Assembly (NCBI GenBank): GCA_036567965.1
Contig: DATCTN010000007.1
Location: forward strand, 237,009-301,008
Reading direction: 5' to 3'
Length of the DNA: 64,000 nucleotides
DNA from: Candidatus Kryptoniota bacterium
GTDB lineage: Bacteria; Bacteroidota; Ignavibacteria; Kryptoniales; JAKASW01
Under the pieces are notes generated by a model. The model ran no database searches. It saw nothing but the letters and a program-made list of their open reading frames with translations, and had not been told where the DNA came from. The position numbers were made by a program, and so were the translations under genes. This document shows positions 26,181-34,102 of the stretch, piece by piece; position 1 is the first letter of the stretch, and each line of letters starts with the position of its first letter.

Positions 26181-26567
26181 TCAGGAACTAAGATAGTGCG
26201 CCACCGCAATGATGAAAGGAATAAGCAGCTCCGGGATTAGATAAGCACGCCATACCCATTTGGGTTCTGGCAAGCCAACTTTCCAAATCGACAGTACCCT
26301 GCCGAGACCTGCCATCAGGACACCAAGAGCAAGGAGGTAAATCAGGAAGCCTTGCTGCCGAACTGTAAGCGCCGCCCAAAGAGAAATAAAACCGGTCGAA
26401 AGATATACACCTGCCCTAAAGCGATGAACATTATCGAGGCGTGGCGACACCTTGGGCTCTCCAAGATAGAACTGGAGAGAACCGCCGATAATCGCGATGG
26501 CACTTACTATGAAAAGACAAATCTGAACGACGACCTGGCCAGCGGTGATGCTAGCTTGCGGGGCCAT
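26181..26567 (-). CDS. Four-helix membrane protein (DUF4345-like)
   Basis: A 128-residue integral membrane protein with four predicted helices (about residues 11-31, 47-66, 70-90 and 104-125). A conserved-looking RFRAGVYLSTGFISLWAAL segment suggests the DUF4345 family. AGGAGG lies 5 nt before ATG 26567, so I prefer it over the GTG two codons earlier. It is leftward like the cassette genes to its right, but I find no convincing attC next to it. The function is unknown. Confidence 0.7.
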   Translation of the reverse strand: MAPQASITAGQVVVQICLFIVSAIAIIGGSLQFYLGEPKVSPRLDNVHRFRAGVYLSTGFISLWAALTVRQQGFLIYLLALGVLMAGLGRVLSIWKVGLPEPKWVWRAYLIPELLIPFIIAVAHYLSS

Positions 26568-26573
26568 ATCCAC

Positions 26574-26932
26574 CTCCTTAGTTTCGTTTCACGAACCGTT
26601 GGACTTCGGCTCACTCCGCAGCGAGCGGCGACTTCATTTCCTTAAATTAAGAGATGGCAAGAAGTGTCACAAAACCTGGAGGCCATAAAGCAACGGGAGA
26701 ATTTTGTTTGGTTGGGAAGTTCATGCGAGGTTCCATTGTCAGGTCATCACTTCAGCTCCATGTGGAATTCAGCGGGTTGTCGCATCGCTCACGTTTGTAC
26801 GAAACTCTAATCCAAGAATGGTGTATAATTTCGAGACAGGTCTCGGGACGCAAGGTGGCAAGAACCTATTGCCAGCAGCATTACAAATTGGAACCAATAT
26901 CTTTTAGTTCAATGATTTGAAAAAGATTAAGT
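26574..26932. other. Non-coding or decayed stretch
   Basis: No convincing gene. A rightward frame ending at 26907 has a protein-like C-terminal stretch (ASLTFVRNSNPRMVYNFET, then LLPAALQIGTNIF) that could be the end of a decayed outer-membrane protein. It has no plausible start. Confidence 0.2.
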
Positions 26933-27040
26933 CAACAACGCAAATCTGACCTGCCCCCAATTGATGCACGAACGCTATGTCAATAATCCGCTTATGCATC
27001 ACCATTGTCAAAGCGAGCGTCGTGATGAGGCACGTTAGGC
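26933..27040 (-). repeat. attC-like site 1 (after alpha/beta hydrolase)
   Basis: The right arm on the gene strand is GCCTAACGTGCC followed by TCATCACGACGCTCGC, matching the other sites. The left end is CAACAAC (26933-26939). The left arm pairs poorly and contains a 29-bp repeat also found at 36893, so this site looks partly replaced. Confidence 0.5.
26947..26975 (+). repeat. IS-end-like 29-bp repeat, copy 1
   Basis: TGACCTGCCCCCAATTGATG and following bases match 36893-36921 at 24 of 29 positions, with weaker similarity continuing for about 45 bp. The TGA...CCCCC start resembles IS3-type termini, but there is no transposase. Confidence 0.4.
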
Positions 27041-27205
27041 GCCGTTTACACGCTTGCATGGAGTTATGTGTCCGCTCATTTTTCATACACTTTCATCACG
27101 TTGCGGTAGGGTGTACCAGTCTTGAGATCATCAGTGAAGTCTTTGATAGTGGAATTGATAATTTGTGGCACATCAGTCGTCCAAAGGTTTCGCGTTCTAG
27201 CGCGT

Positions 27206-28015
27206 TCACGGGTCAATCACTGTACCAATTAAACGTAAGAATGATTTGACGACAACCGCAAAGCGCTCTGGCTGGTCATAGTGGACCCCATGACCAGCTT
27301 CCCGGATTTGTTCAATCTGAAATCTCCGATTAAGACGTTGCAATTCTGCGGCCACAGCAGACGAAACCACACCTTTATCACCAATCACGAGTAAGCTTGG
27401 AACGTCAATCGCACTCACTAACTGCATATAGTCGGGGTTCGGTGGCGTGAGAACGTCGAAAGCACTCATGCTGGTTTGAAGTCGTGCCCGGGCAATTAGC
27501 TCGATGGTATCCGATGACCGATCAGGGTGTCTAATCCGGGCTTCTGCCACCACTTCATCCAATGAAGTATTGAGAATTCGCCGATGCTGATCGGCCACAT
27601 CGCTATCGCGAACTTCGCGCTGAACTTTTGGACTCAAGAACGTTGGGTCAGCTAAGATTAGGCCACGAAGTATCTTTGGTTTACGACTGGCCACTACGGC
27701 TGCAGTCATGCCTCCCATGGAGTGTCCAAGCAGAATCGGAGGAGGAAGTCTTAGAGCCTGTATAAGACCGACTACATCATTTGCATGGTCTTCGTATCGG
27801 TATCCATAGTCAGGCACACTCGACTTTCCATGACCCCTGGCATCCGGCATGATTACGTCATGTTCTCCCTCTATAGCATGTGCGAAGGAAGTCCAGCAGG
27901 CTCCATTAGCAGCTAATCCGTGTAGCAAAATCAAAGGAGATTTGCTTCCTCCGGTTCTCGTATAATGTATCTTAATTCCGTTTGTTTCGCAGATTGCTGT
28001 GCTCCAGTCGGTCAT
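27206..28015 (-). CDS. Alpha/beta hydrolase (cassette gene)
   Basis: A 269-residue single-domain hydrolase. The oxyanion region is LILLHGLAANG (about residues 28-38), the nucleophile elbow is LGHSMGG (about 96-102), the acidic residue lies around VIGDKG, and the catalytic His is in EAGHGVHYDQPERF near the C-terminus. It would hydrolyse esters or similar bonds; the substrate is unknown. AAGGAAG precedes the ATG. It is the leftmost unit of the cassette array, with an attC-like site downstream. Confidence 0.88.
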   Translation of the reverse strand: MTDWSTAICETNGIKIHYTRTGGSKSPLILLHGLAANGACWTSFAHAIEGEHDVIMPDARGHGKSSVPDYGYRYEDHANDVVGLIQALRLPPPILLGHSMGGMTAAVVASRKPKILRGLILADPTFLSPKVQREVRDSDVADQHRRILNTSLDEVVAEARIRHPDRSSDTIELIARARLQTSMSAFDVLTPPNPDYMQLVSAIDVPSLLVIGDKGVVSSAVAAELQRLNRRFQIEQIREAGHGVHYDQPERFAVVVKSFLRLIGTVIDP

Positions 28016-28100
28016 TTGTTTCTTCCTTCGAGCGTAAGATTCATGGTTCGGTTTGTAATTGATGTCAACGTGGCAGCCGAGACACCCGCGTGCTAATGAC

Positions 28101-28234
28101 GGCTAACGTCCCGCGCGAAAAAGTTCGTCCCGCTTGCCGCCATAAATATTGCTTGGCATCCAAAATGCGGCAAAGCGGGATGAAGCGAACTCCATTTATA
28201 AAAATGATGAGCGTTTTCTTCTCGCTAGTTATGC
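28101..28234 (-). repeat. attC-like site 2 (after RibD/DHFR-like gene)
   Basis: The left end is GGCTAAC and the right end GTTATGC. The inner arms are imperfectly complementary: GCGCGAAAAAGTTCG against the right-arm sequence read on the gene strand, GCGAGAAGAAAACGC. The 134-bp size is within the attC range. Confidence 0.6.
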
Positions 28235-28353
28235 GTTCGTTGCGTTGCGCATAGTTGCTTTGTGAGGTTCTTCCTAGTTCGTCGTCGGCTTTGGCTAGCT
28301 ATGAAGAGGCGTTACACCATGAAACAAACAATTTTTTCTCATTTTATTTCTTC

Positions 28354-28947
28354 TTAAGATCCAATAGTACCTGTCTTAACTTTTCCAGCCCGCTTGTAAT
28401 TGGCAATAATAACTCCACTTGGTGTAACAATACTCTCTATTAATGTAAATGCCGCCGGAATCGCGCCATTGTCAAACAACTTTTTTCCTTTACCAAGAGT
28501 CAACGGGAAAATTTTGAGCCAAAGTTCGTCCACTAAATCATTCTTAAGTAGCAGTTGGACGAGCTTACCACTGCCCCAAACTTTAATGTCGGAGCCTTTT
28601 GAATTTTTGAGCTTTTCGATATCTGCCAAGCTTTTGAGGAAAACTGAATTTTTCCAATCCGACTTCTTCATGGTCTTGGACAGGACGTATTTTGTGACAT
28701 CATTGATACCTGGCCATCCATTTTCATGCTCTGGCCAGTAGGAGGCAAAAATCTCAAATGTTTTTCTGCCCAAAAGAAGGTCTGCAGGTTTCATCTGTTT
28801 TTCGATGACCCTGCCAATAACATCGTCACCATAAGGTGCAACCCAACCGCCATATTTGAAACCACCTGATGTATCTTCCTCAGGTCCACCAGGTGCTTGC
28901 ATTACTCCATCTAATGTAATCATTGATAAGACGATTATTTTTCTCAT
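28354..28947 (-). CDS. Dihydrofolate reductase-like (RibD C-terminal domain) protein (cassette gene)
   Basis: A 197-residue protein of the RibD_C/DHFR-like superfamily. It has the N-terminal MITLDGVMQAPGG, the middle ADLLLGRKTFEIFASYWP, and the C-terminal KVWGSGKLVQLLLKNDLVDELWL followed by GKKLF. Members use NAD(P)H, but most of this group have no known substrate. AAGGAGAG precedes the ATG. Base composition is clearly more AT-rich than its neighbours, which fits an independently acquired cassette. Confidence 0.88.
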   Translation of the reverse strand: MRKIIVLSMITLDGVMQAPGGPEEDTSGGFKYGGWVAPYGDDVIGRVIEKQMKPADLLLGRKTFEIFASYWPEHENGWPGINDVTKYVLSKTMKKSDWKNSVFLKSLADIEKLKNSKGSDIKVWGSGKLVQLLLKNDLVDELWLKIFPLTLGKGKKLFDNGAIPAAFTLIESIVTPSGVIIANYKRAGKVKTGTIGS

Positions 28948-29077
28948 ATTATTTCTCTCCTTTTATTATGACTGTCTTATGATAATTGCTTACACCAAAT
29001 AGTCGTTCAATGAAACACAGAATCGACAACGCAAGCACAGGAAGTTCGATTGAATTAATGGCGCGCAGCGCGATGAC

Positions 29078-29286
29078 GCATAACGTATGCCAGCACCAAG
29101 CAGTGGCGCCGCTCCATGTATTCTAATGACGGCGTCATTGAGCGATCCATAATAGCCTGCCTGCGGGCTGAAGTGCCCTTCGGCACGCAAGCCTGTCCCG
29201 ATGCCGCTTCACGGCATCCCGACATATAAATAATTTGGACGGGACATGTTCTTGGTCGGGAAGCGTCGTGATGCGGCTTATTAGGC
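29078..29286 (-). repeat. attC-like site 3 (after lipoprotein gene), long terminal structure
   Basis: The left box is GCATAAC and the right box ATTAGGC; the gene-strand right arm is AAGCCGCATCACGACGC. At 209 bp it is longer than usual. Its centre holds two further hairpins, GTGCC-CTTC-GGCAC and GATGCCG-CTTCA-CGGCATC. Confidence 0.55.
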
Positions 29287-29391
29287 GCGGGAAAAGTTCC
29301 ATATCAGTGGCGGTTTGCGACACAAAACAAGTTCGTTAGTGGCTGAAGCACTCACCTACCGTGGTCCTCAAAAAATAACTTCCTGAATCCA

Positions 29392-29847
29392 TCATTTTAA
29401 AGAATCATATCGGGTCTGCAGCAAGGGCGACAAGTCCCTCTCTTTGTCTAGTAGGACAGATACCTCTTGGCAAAACGCAGCGGCCTGAGCCCCGATGTAT
29501 TGTTCATATCCCGATGTCTTGATCGTTACAAAAGGCGTCCAATTGCCATTGCCTTCTTTCTGCGCCGGGAGAAACTGGCCGCACAACATATATTGCTTTT
29601 CTCCACTGGGAGTTATGAAGTGCCCAATGTGGACATCGCGAAAGCTGATCGGATGTGGGCCGTAATTATAAAAATCAGTCGCAGCTGATGTAATCAAGAA
29701 CTGGATGACAGAATCTATCGACGCTTTCTGTGAATCAGGGGTGACTCCCTGAGTTTGACTGACAGCTTGTGATTGAATGCTCGCGGCTGGAGCCGTGCTG
29801 CAGGCTGTGAGCACGGATATTGCAAATAGAACTGGAAGATATCGCAT
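29392..29847 (-). CDS. Small lipoprotein of unknown function (cassette gene)
   Basis: A 151-residue exported protein with a lipoprotein signal: YLPVLFAISVLTAC with the lipobox Cys at residue 16. The mature part has a conserved-looking core (SFRDVHIGHFITPSGEKQYM, then GNWTPFVTIKTSGYEQYIG) but I do not recognise a family. AAGGAG lies just before the ATG. It is the third unit of the cassette array; cassette genes of unknown function with signal peptides are common in chromosomal integrons. Confidence 0.8.
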   Translation of the reverse strand: MRYLPVLFAISVLTACSTAPAASIQSQAVSQTQGVTPDSQKASIDSVIQFLITSAATDFYNYGPHPISFRDVHIGHFITPSGEKQYMLCGQFLPAQKEGNGNWTPFVTIKTSGYEQYIGAQAAAFCQEVSVLLDKERDLSPLLQTRYDSLK

Positions 29848-29953
29848 GATTCTCCTTAGGCGTTAATTATAGTTTATGTTGTTTCCAGATAAAGCCGTTT
29901 TCTGGGTTGATTGGTGGTGCAGCAAGACGTCCAATCAAATGAACTTTGCTTGC

Positions 29954-30072
29954 GCCTAACGTGTGCTGCAATCACGTCGTCGCGCGCATTCCTTCTTGAG
30001 GTAATATAGCGAGCGCGCGATGAACCGAGCACGATCATTCAAGATAATCGAGGGTCGTGACTAGCGTTGGTG
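29954..30072 (-). repeat. attC-like site 4 (after TonB-C-like gene)
   Basis: The left box is GCCTAAC and the right box GTTGGTG. The gene-strand right arm AACGCTAGTCACGACCCTCG pairs imperfectly with the left arm (GCTGCAATCACGTCG). It is 119 bp and strongly similar to site 5. Confidence 0.7.
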
Positions 30073-30106
30073 GGCGAAGTGGTTACTGAACAACCCGTCA
30101 ATTGAG

Positions 30107-30529
30107 TCAGTGCGTTGCCTTCTCCTGTATGTAATACGGCGTGGTAACAGTAAAGCCGTATTCATCAGGCGCTCCTTTTACTACAAAATGGATCGGGAAT
30201 GAGAGGCCGTGCTTCACGGGCTTTCCCCTGAAAATTGCAGGACGCCATTGTGTCGACAAGACTGCTTTACGTATCGGCGCGACCAAGATTTCCGGGCAAT
30301 CCCCCACGTGGACCGAGTCCATGACGGCTCCACTGCTATCTATGACAAACCGAACATATACGCAACATTGGATATTTGCCCGTCGAGCGAGTTCGGGGTA
30401 TTGAATCCGCAGAGCCAGAGAATCCCAACCCCCGACGGGATATGGCCTCGCTGAGTTAGACGAGTCAGTTCCTTGTGCAAAAACTGTTGAGCACAACGTG
30501 ACGAGAAAGAAAAAAACAAAGAACTTCAT
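30107..30529 (-). CDS. TonB C-terminal-domain-like secreted protein (cassette gene)
   Basis: A 140-residue protein with a signal peptide (FFVFFFLVTLCSTVFAQ). The single mature domain resembles the TonB energy-transducer C-terminus: YPELARRANIQCCVYVRFVIDSSGAV, then a VLSTQWRPAIFRGKPV strand. GGAGG precedes ATG 30529. The frame extends to GTG 30592, but that part crosses the attC site. Lacking a transmembrane anchor and proline-rich linker, it is not a working TonB by itself. The function is unknown. Confidence 0.78.
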   Translation of the reverse strand: MKFFVFFFLVTLCSTVFAQGTDSSNSARPYPVGGWDSLALRIQYPELARRANIQCCVYVRFVIDSSGAVMDSVHVGDCPEILVAPIRKAVLSTQWRPAIFRGKPVKHGLSFPIHFVVKGAPDEYGFTVTTPYYIQEKATH

Positions 30530-30570
30530 TATACCAGTCCCTCCTTCTTGAAATTGCGAGCGACCATTTC

Positions 30571-30719
30571 GCCTAACGTCTGCGGGAATCACGCCGTCCC
30601 GCGCTCCTTGAAGCCTACTGCGTGCGCGGCATGAAGTCGAAGACCCGCCGCAGGCTTGCCGAAGGCGGGCGAGTTCGATCTCATAAAATAATCGAGCGTC
30701 ATGATTCGCGTTGTTATGT
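30571..30719 (-). repeat. attC-like site 5 (after AlbA_2 gene)
   Basis: The left box is GCCTAAC and the right box GTTATGT, which matches the ACATAAC box at 32142 marking the start of the same cassette. The inner arms (GCGAATCATGACGCTCGA read on the gene strand, and GCGGGAATCACGCCG) are imperfect inverted repeats. The centre has an extra CCCGCC/GGCGGG hairpin. Confidence 0.75.
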
Positions 30720-30739
30720 GCAGTTGCGTCATGGTTGAT

Positions 30740-32113
30740 CTAACGTGTTATTTGTTTAATGATTTCCAAATTAACTGAGGATTTGTCGTCAGTCAGATAA
30801 GGAATATTGTCTGAATCAATCCTGAACCAACCGTAAACATCCTTGAGAAGTTTGGCGGAATCCTTCGCCGCATCGAAATTAATCGCACTCAACTCAACTT
30901 CTCCCAATACGGAATCACTCGGAGCCTCAAACAAGTTATATCCTCTTCCTCCGATCCGGTCTATGGGGCCTGGAGCCAGAGCGGTGGCTTCGTTATCCTG
31001 ATGCACATTCCTAAAGAACCACCATGCTTTCAGCTTGTTGACTGGCGGCTTGAGTTTCTTGAGTACCAATTCGTAGAAGTTGAAAAACATGTATGTCAAT
31101 TCTATGAGAGTAAGAGAGTTAATCCGAGTCCTTCCAAATACATGGCCCAGCAAACTTTCGTCGCCGCGAAGAACGCAAACAAGGGTTCCGTCGCGCCATA
31201 AGTCGAGTATTTTATATTCGTCGCTCTTGGCCCTCCTCAGGTCGCCGCCCACAAGATCGGCACGGCCGCTCGTGTACATATCCCAACCGTTTTTTCTTAG
31301 GACAGGGGGTTGTTCCATCTTTCTTGCAATACTGTCGGAAGCTGAACTCAGAAACGCCTGAACCATTGACGAATCCACGGGGCAAATCGCTAAACCGTAC
31401 GCGCGATAAGGTCCAAGTCCTGCTGCCTCGATAGCAACATCTACTTTCTTCTCGACTACTCCTTGGAGGTTTTTTCGTCTCTCCTTGTCTTCAGGTGGCT
31501 CGGAGAGTGTGAATTCAATGGCAGCGAGCCTATTGGCCACTTCTTCTCTCCAACGATTCTCCCTACCGTGGCGCAACGTGGTGTGAATCGTTTTCGCACT
31601 GGCTGGATTGCTCGAATGAGATACCCGCTCGACGTATCCGAAAAGTATCTCTTTCCGTTTGAGATTAGTGGCTGGATCAACATCCTTTGTGATGAGAAAG
31701 GGTCGAGGATCTTCCGGTTGAGCCGGTATAAATATATAGAACAGTCCCCTCGTAGGGTCGCTCTTTGATAGCGCCCAATCCGCCTCTATTCTCTCAGGTA
31801 TAGGATAAATCCATTCTTTCATGACATTATGGTAGTCGGTGGGATTGATAGTCGATGTTGGAAGTAGGCTTATGGATTCAACTCTCCTTCCGAAGAAAGC
31901 TGGATTGTCGTCCTTGGTCTTTGCGCCGATTACAATGATTCCGCCAGATCGGTTGGCAAAAGAGGAAACATCCTTCGCCAACTCTTGCTTCCCTGCCTCG
32001 CGAGAAAAATCATACTTACCGCTCTTGGCATCAAAATGTTCGTCCTCGATCATTCCGATCAGGGAGTCAAACTCCCCTAAGAGTAGCTTATCTTTCAGTT
32101 GAAGAAAATCCAC
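30740..32113 (-). CDS. AlbA_2/Schlafen-like putative DNA-binding protein (cassette gene)
   Basis: A 457-residue protein. The N-terminal 200 residues match the AlbA_2 (Schlafen-type) domain: EDEHFDAKSGKYDF, then KDVSSFANRSGGIIVIGA and the tail FGYVERVSHSSNPAS. The rest is a helical domain I do not recognise. It starts at GTG 32113 with AGGAGG 9 nt upstream. Bacterial AlbA_2 proteins are regulators or nucleic-acid enzymes, several tied to phage defence. As the right-most unit it would be the most recently inserted cassette if the lost integrase side is on the right. The function is unproven. Confidence 0.8.
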   Translation of the reverse strand: MDFLQLKDKLLLGEFDSLIGMIEDEHFDAKSGKYDFSREAGKQELAKDVSSFANRSGGIIVIGAKTKDDNPAFFGRRVESISLLPTSTINPTDYHNVMKEWIYPIPERIEADWALSKSDPTRGLFYIFIPAQPEDPRPFLITKDVDPATNLKRKEILFGYVERVSHSSNPASAKTIHTTLRHGRENRWREEVANRLAAIEFTLSEPPEDKERRKNLQGVVEKKVDVAIEAAGLGPYRAYGLAICPVDSSMVQAFLSSASDSIARKMEQPPVLRKNGWDMYTSGRADLVGGDLRRAKSDEYKILDLWRDGTLVCVLRGDESLLGHVFGRTRINSLTLIELTYMFFNFYELVLKKLKPPVNKLKAWWFFRNVHQDNEATALAPGPIDRIGGRGYNLFEAPSDSVLGEVELSAINFDAAKDSAKLLKDVYGWFRIDSDNIPYLTDDKSSVNLEIIKQITR

Positions 32114-32141
32114 AAGTCACTTCCTCCTAAGATGCAATTGC

Positions 32142-32205
32142 ACATAACTACTTGGTTAACGTATTCGTTAATCATGCTTCTTTGGCGTGGTTAACGAACT
32201 GTTTC
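32142..32205. other. Right limit of cassette array, possible attI remnant
   Basis: The box ACATAAC (32142-32148) mirrors the right box of site 5. Next to it are two copies of TGGTTAACG (within 32150-32201) and a related CGTTAATC, a spacing that recalls the direct repeats beside attI. There is no integrase gene after it. Confidence 0.35.
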
Positions 32206-32706
32206 GTTTATTCGCTTCTTGATTGTAGTCCACGACATTATTCCCACTGCCCTTTAATCGATGGAGAAAATGTAAGCGACACTTGGGCAATTATCAAGCT
32301 TGTCAGCTCTATTCGACGAACTTGTGCGTCGACATCGGGAAGTGGCCATTCACCATCCTGAAAAAGAATTCCTGGTCCACCTGCTCCTCCCCATACATGG
32401 TAACTAGCCGCAGAACAGATTGCGCTATCCCTGCTAATATTGTCGCGGAGAAGGATCATAAGAAAATTGTCCGACCGGAGATTAATCTGGAAGCTGTCAA
32501 AGAAGAACTTTTATACCTATCTTAAAGACGTGACGAGTCGTTTCGCGGGTGCGTCGCCAATAAAAGAAAATGGAGTGCCTGTTTACTTGTGTCTCAATAA
32601 AAGTGTCAGCTATAAAATCAATTACATTGCAAGAACAAACCAAACAAGCTATCAGATAATGTACAAATGGCCCTTTACACTGAACTCGTGATTGAGATCT
32701 CATAGT
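32206..32706. other. Intergenic stretch, possible gene remnants
   Basis: No gene with a start and normal length. A leftward frame (32238-32459) contains a protein-like run (PGILFQDGEWPLPDVDAQ, RRIELTSLIIAQVSL) that may be a fragment of a lost gene. Confidence 0.2.
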
Positions 32707-33318
32707 ATGGATCTCACTGTTTTTCTCAAGGGGGTTCTTGTCGGTTTTGGGATGGCAGTCCCAATCGGTCCCATTGGAATTATGTGCATCCGCAAGACAC
32801 TTGCGGAGGGACGAATTCACGGGCTGATAATAGGCCTTGGAGCTGCGACCGGGGATTTGATTTACGGTTGTGTTGCTTCATTTGGACTTACGGTCGTTTC
32901 AAACACGCTGTTTACTCAGCGATTTTGGATACGACTGGTTGGAGGAGCGCTACTCCTATTCATGGGGGTAGGAACATATTTCGCACACAGCGTCGATCCC
33001 GATATTCACATTAACAAGAATGGATTTCTAAGATCATATCTCACTATTGTTTTTCTAACGCTCACTAATCCATTGACGATCTTTGGTTTTATCGCCGCCT
33101 TCGCTACGTTTGGTTTAGGAAGAGGCCTCGGTTATTTTTCGTCATCAGTTCTAGGTGTCGGAGTGTCCGTTGGTTCGTGCTTATGGTTTCTGTCCCTCAT
33201 TTCCGGCGTTACACTTTTCAGAAAGAAGTTGAACCATGTCCGACTTCGATGGGTGAACAGGATTGCCGGCATTTTGATATTCATCTCCGGCTTAATTGCC
33301 ATCGCAAGTGTGCTCTGA
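32707..33318 (+). CDS. LysE/RhtB family amino-acid exporter
   Basis: A 203-residue membrane protein with about six helices. The LysE signature is at the N-terminus (GFGMAVPIGPIGIMCIRKTLAEGR), and LTNPLTIFGFIAAFA is in the middle. It probably exports amino acids or related compounds. It is the only rightward gene between the cassette array and the repeat cluster. The start ATG 32707 is chosen to fit the family; the upstream codons add nothing. Confidence 0.88.
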   Translation: MDLTVFLKGVLVGFGMAVPIGPIGIMCIRKTLAEGRIHGLIIGLGAATGDLIYGCVASFGLTVVSNTLFTQRFWIRLVGGALLLFMGVGTYFAHSVDPDIHINKNGFLRSYLTIVFLTLTNPLTIFGFIAAFATFGLGRGLGYFSSSVLGVGVSVGSCLWFLSLISGVTLFRKKLNHVRLRWVNRIAGILIFISGLIAIASVL

Positions 33319-33490
33319 ATAACGCGTTACCCTCTTAGATGGAATCGCAGTTTCGGATCGCCATGTAATTACTGAGGGCTCTACCACGTGTGGACGGCGA
33401 GAACCGCAGGCGGTGGTGGTGTGCCATTATCTGGACTTCCCCGCTACGAATGAGTTCAAGCGCAAAGGTCACTCAAAGTGGGGGATCTTG

Positions 33491-33600
33491 TGGGCCCTGA
33501 GGGACTTCTCCCAGGGAGTCCCTTTCCCGAAGGGATCCTCCGAAGGAGTCCTTTGGACCTACGGGACGGGAGAACTCCGACCCGCTGATCGTGAGTCAGC
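33491..33600 (-). pseudogene. tRNA-Ile2 3'-half split in the T-loop
   Basis: On the minus strand the anticodon arm GCTGA-CTCACGA-TCAGC and GGGTCGGAGTT are followed by the palindromic insert. AGTCCCTCAGGGCCCA then completes the T-arm and acceptor. Everything matches the intact tRNA-Ile2 at 38858-38931 except a few changes (anticodon loop CTCATAA to CTCACGA). The D-arm and 5' acceptor are absent. Confidence 0.8.
33515..33572 (-). repeat. 58-bp palindromic element, copy B
   Basis: Identical over 58 bp to 20541-20598 on the other strand, and again located inside a tRNA T-loop. Confidence 0.85.
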
Positions 33601-33796
33601 ATGTGGCGACAGATATCATTGATAGCTGAAGAGTTTTCGCGGGATTTTTTGGGACGTGTGCCCAATTTGTGTCCAGCCTTACTCCGCAATCCTTCCAACA
33701 CTATCCGTATCTTCTTCACATTCATTTACTTCTTCAGAGTCTTCCTCTTGATATCAGTACATTCTCTCGGTGTCCTGTTTCTCTGCCATAGCCCTT

Positions 33797-33866
33797 CTCC
33801 TCCGAAGGAGTCCTTCACGTCCCGAAGGTCCAAAGGACTCCTTCGGAGGATCCCTTTGGGAAAGTG
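33797..33866 (+). repeat. Palindromic element, diverged copy C
   Basis: Contains AAGGTCCAAAGGACTCCTTC and GGAGGATCCCTTTGGGAAAG, near-identical to the core of copies A and B, preceded by an extra CTCCGAAGGAG hairpin. It is in opposite orientation to copy B, 224 bp away. No tRNA sequence flanks it. Confidence 0.75.
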
Positions 33867-34102
33867 ACCTGCGGTCGGACCTTTCTAATTAACGTACTCA
33901 AAGCCATCTCTTATTTTTCCGCCCATTTCGGTTCGGGATGCTCTGAAGGTTAACACCAGATAATCCTGACATGGAGTGAATCTATGTAAGTGCTCCAAAT
34001 CCCGGGCCGCGCGTTTAATCTAAGAACTCAAAGTTTAAGGCTAACAAATAACTTCTCGCTGCATTAAATTCAAATACAAAAGAATCCTTTGAAGGTCAAC
34101 AA

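Larger units (their letters stand above)
26933..32148 (-). mobile_element. Integron-type gene cassette array without integrase (CALIN)
   Basis: Five leftward units, each one gene followed by an imperfect palindrome. Box pairs (forward strand) are CAACAAC/GTTAGGC, GGCTAAC/GTTATGC, GCATAAC/ATTAGGC, GCCTAAC/GTTGGTG and GCCTAAC/GTTATGT, with ACATAAC at the right limit. Cassette ends agree: the Schlafen-like unit starts TTATGT and its own site carries ACATAAC; the DHFR-like unit starts TTATGC and carries GCATAAC; the lipoprotein unit starts TTAGGC and carries GCCTAA. On the gene strand, four of the five right arms share a core close to TCACGACGCTCG. No integron integrase is visible within the window. 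Genes and sites share one orientation, as in cassette arrays. Confidence 0.7.
33319..34102. other. Repeat-rich accessory stretch
   Basis: It holds two inverted copies of the palindromic element and a tRNA-Ile2 3'-half (listed separately), and no intact gene. Leftward from 33725 a frame reads KKIRIVLEGLRSKAGHKLG and TRPKKSRENSS before entering the tRNA copy. This looks like the C-terminal tail of a tyrosine recombinase but is too short to be sure. The last 200 bp lead into the glycosidase gene. Confidence 0.4.

Noticed and set aside
33413-33725. Open frames on both strands over copy B
   Set aside because: They are products of the palindromic element and tRNA fragment; only the short recombinase-like tail is kept, as a weak note.
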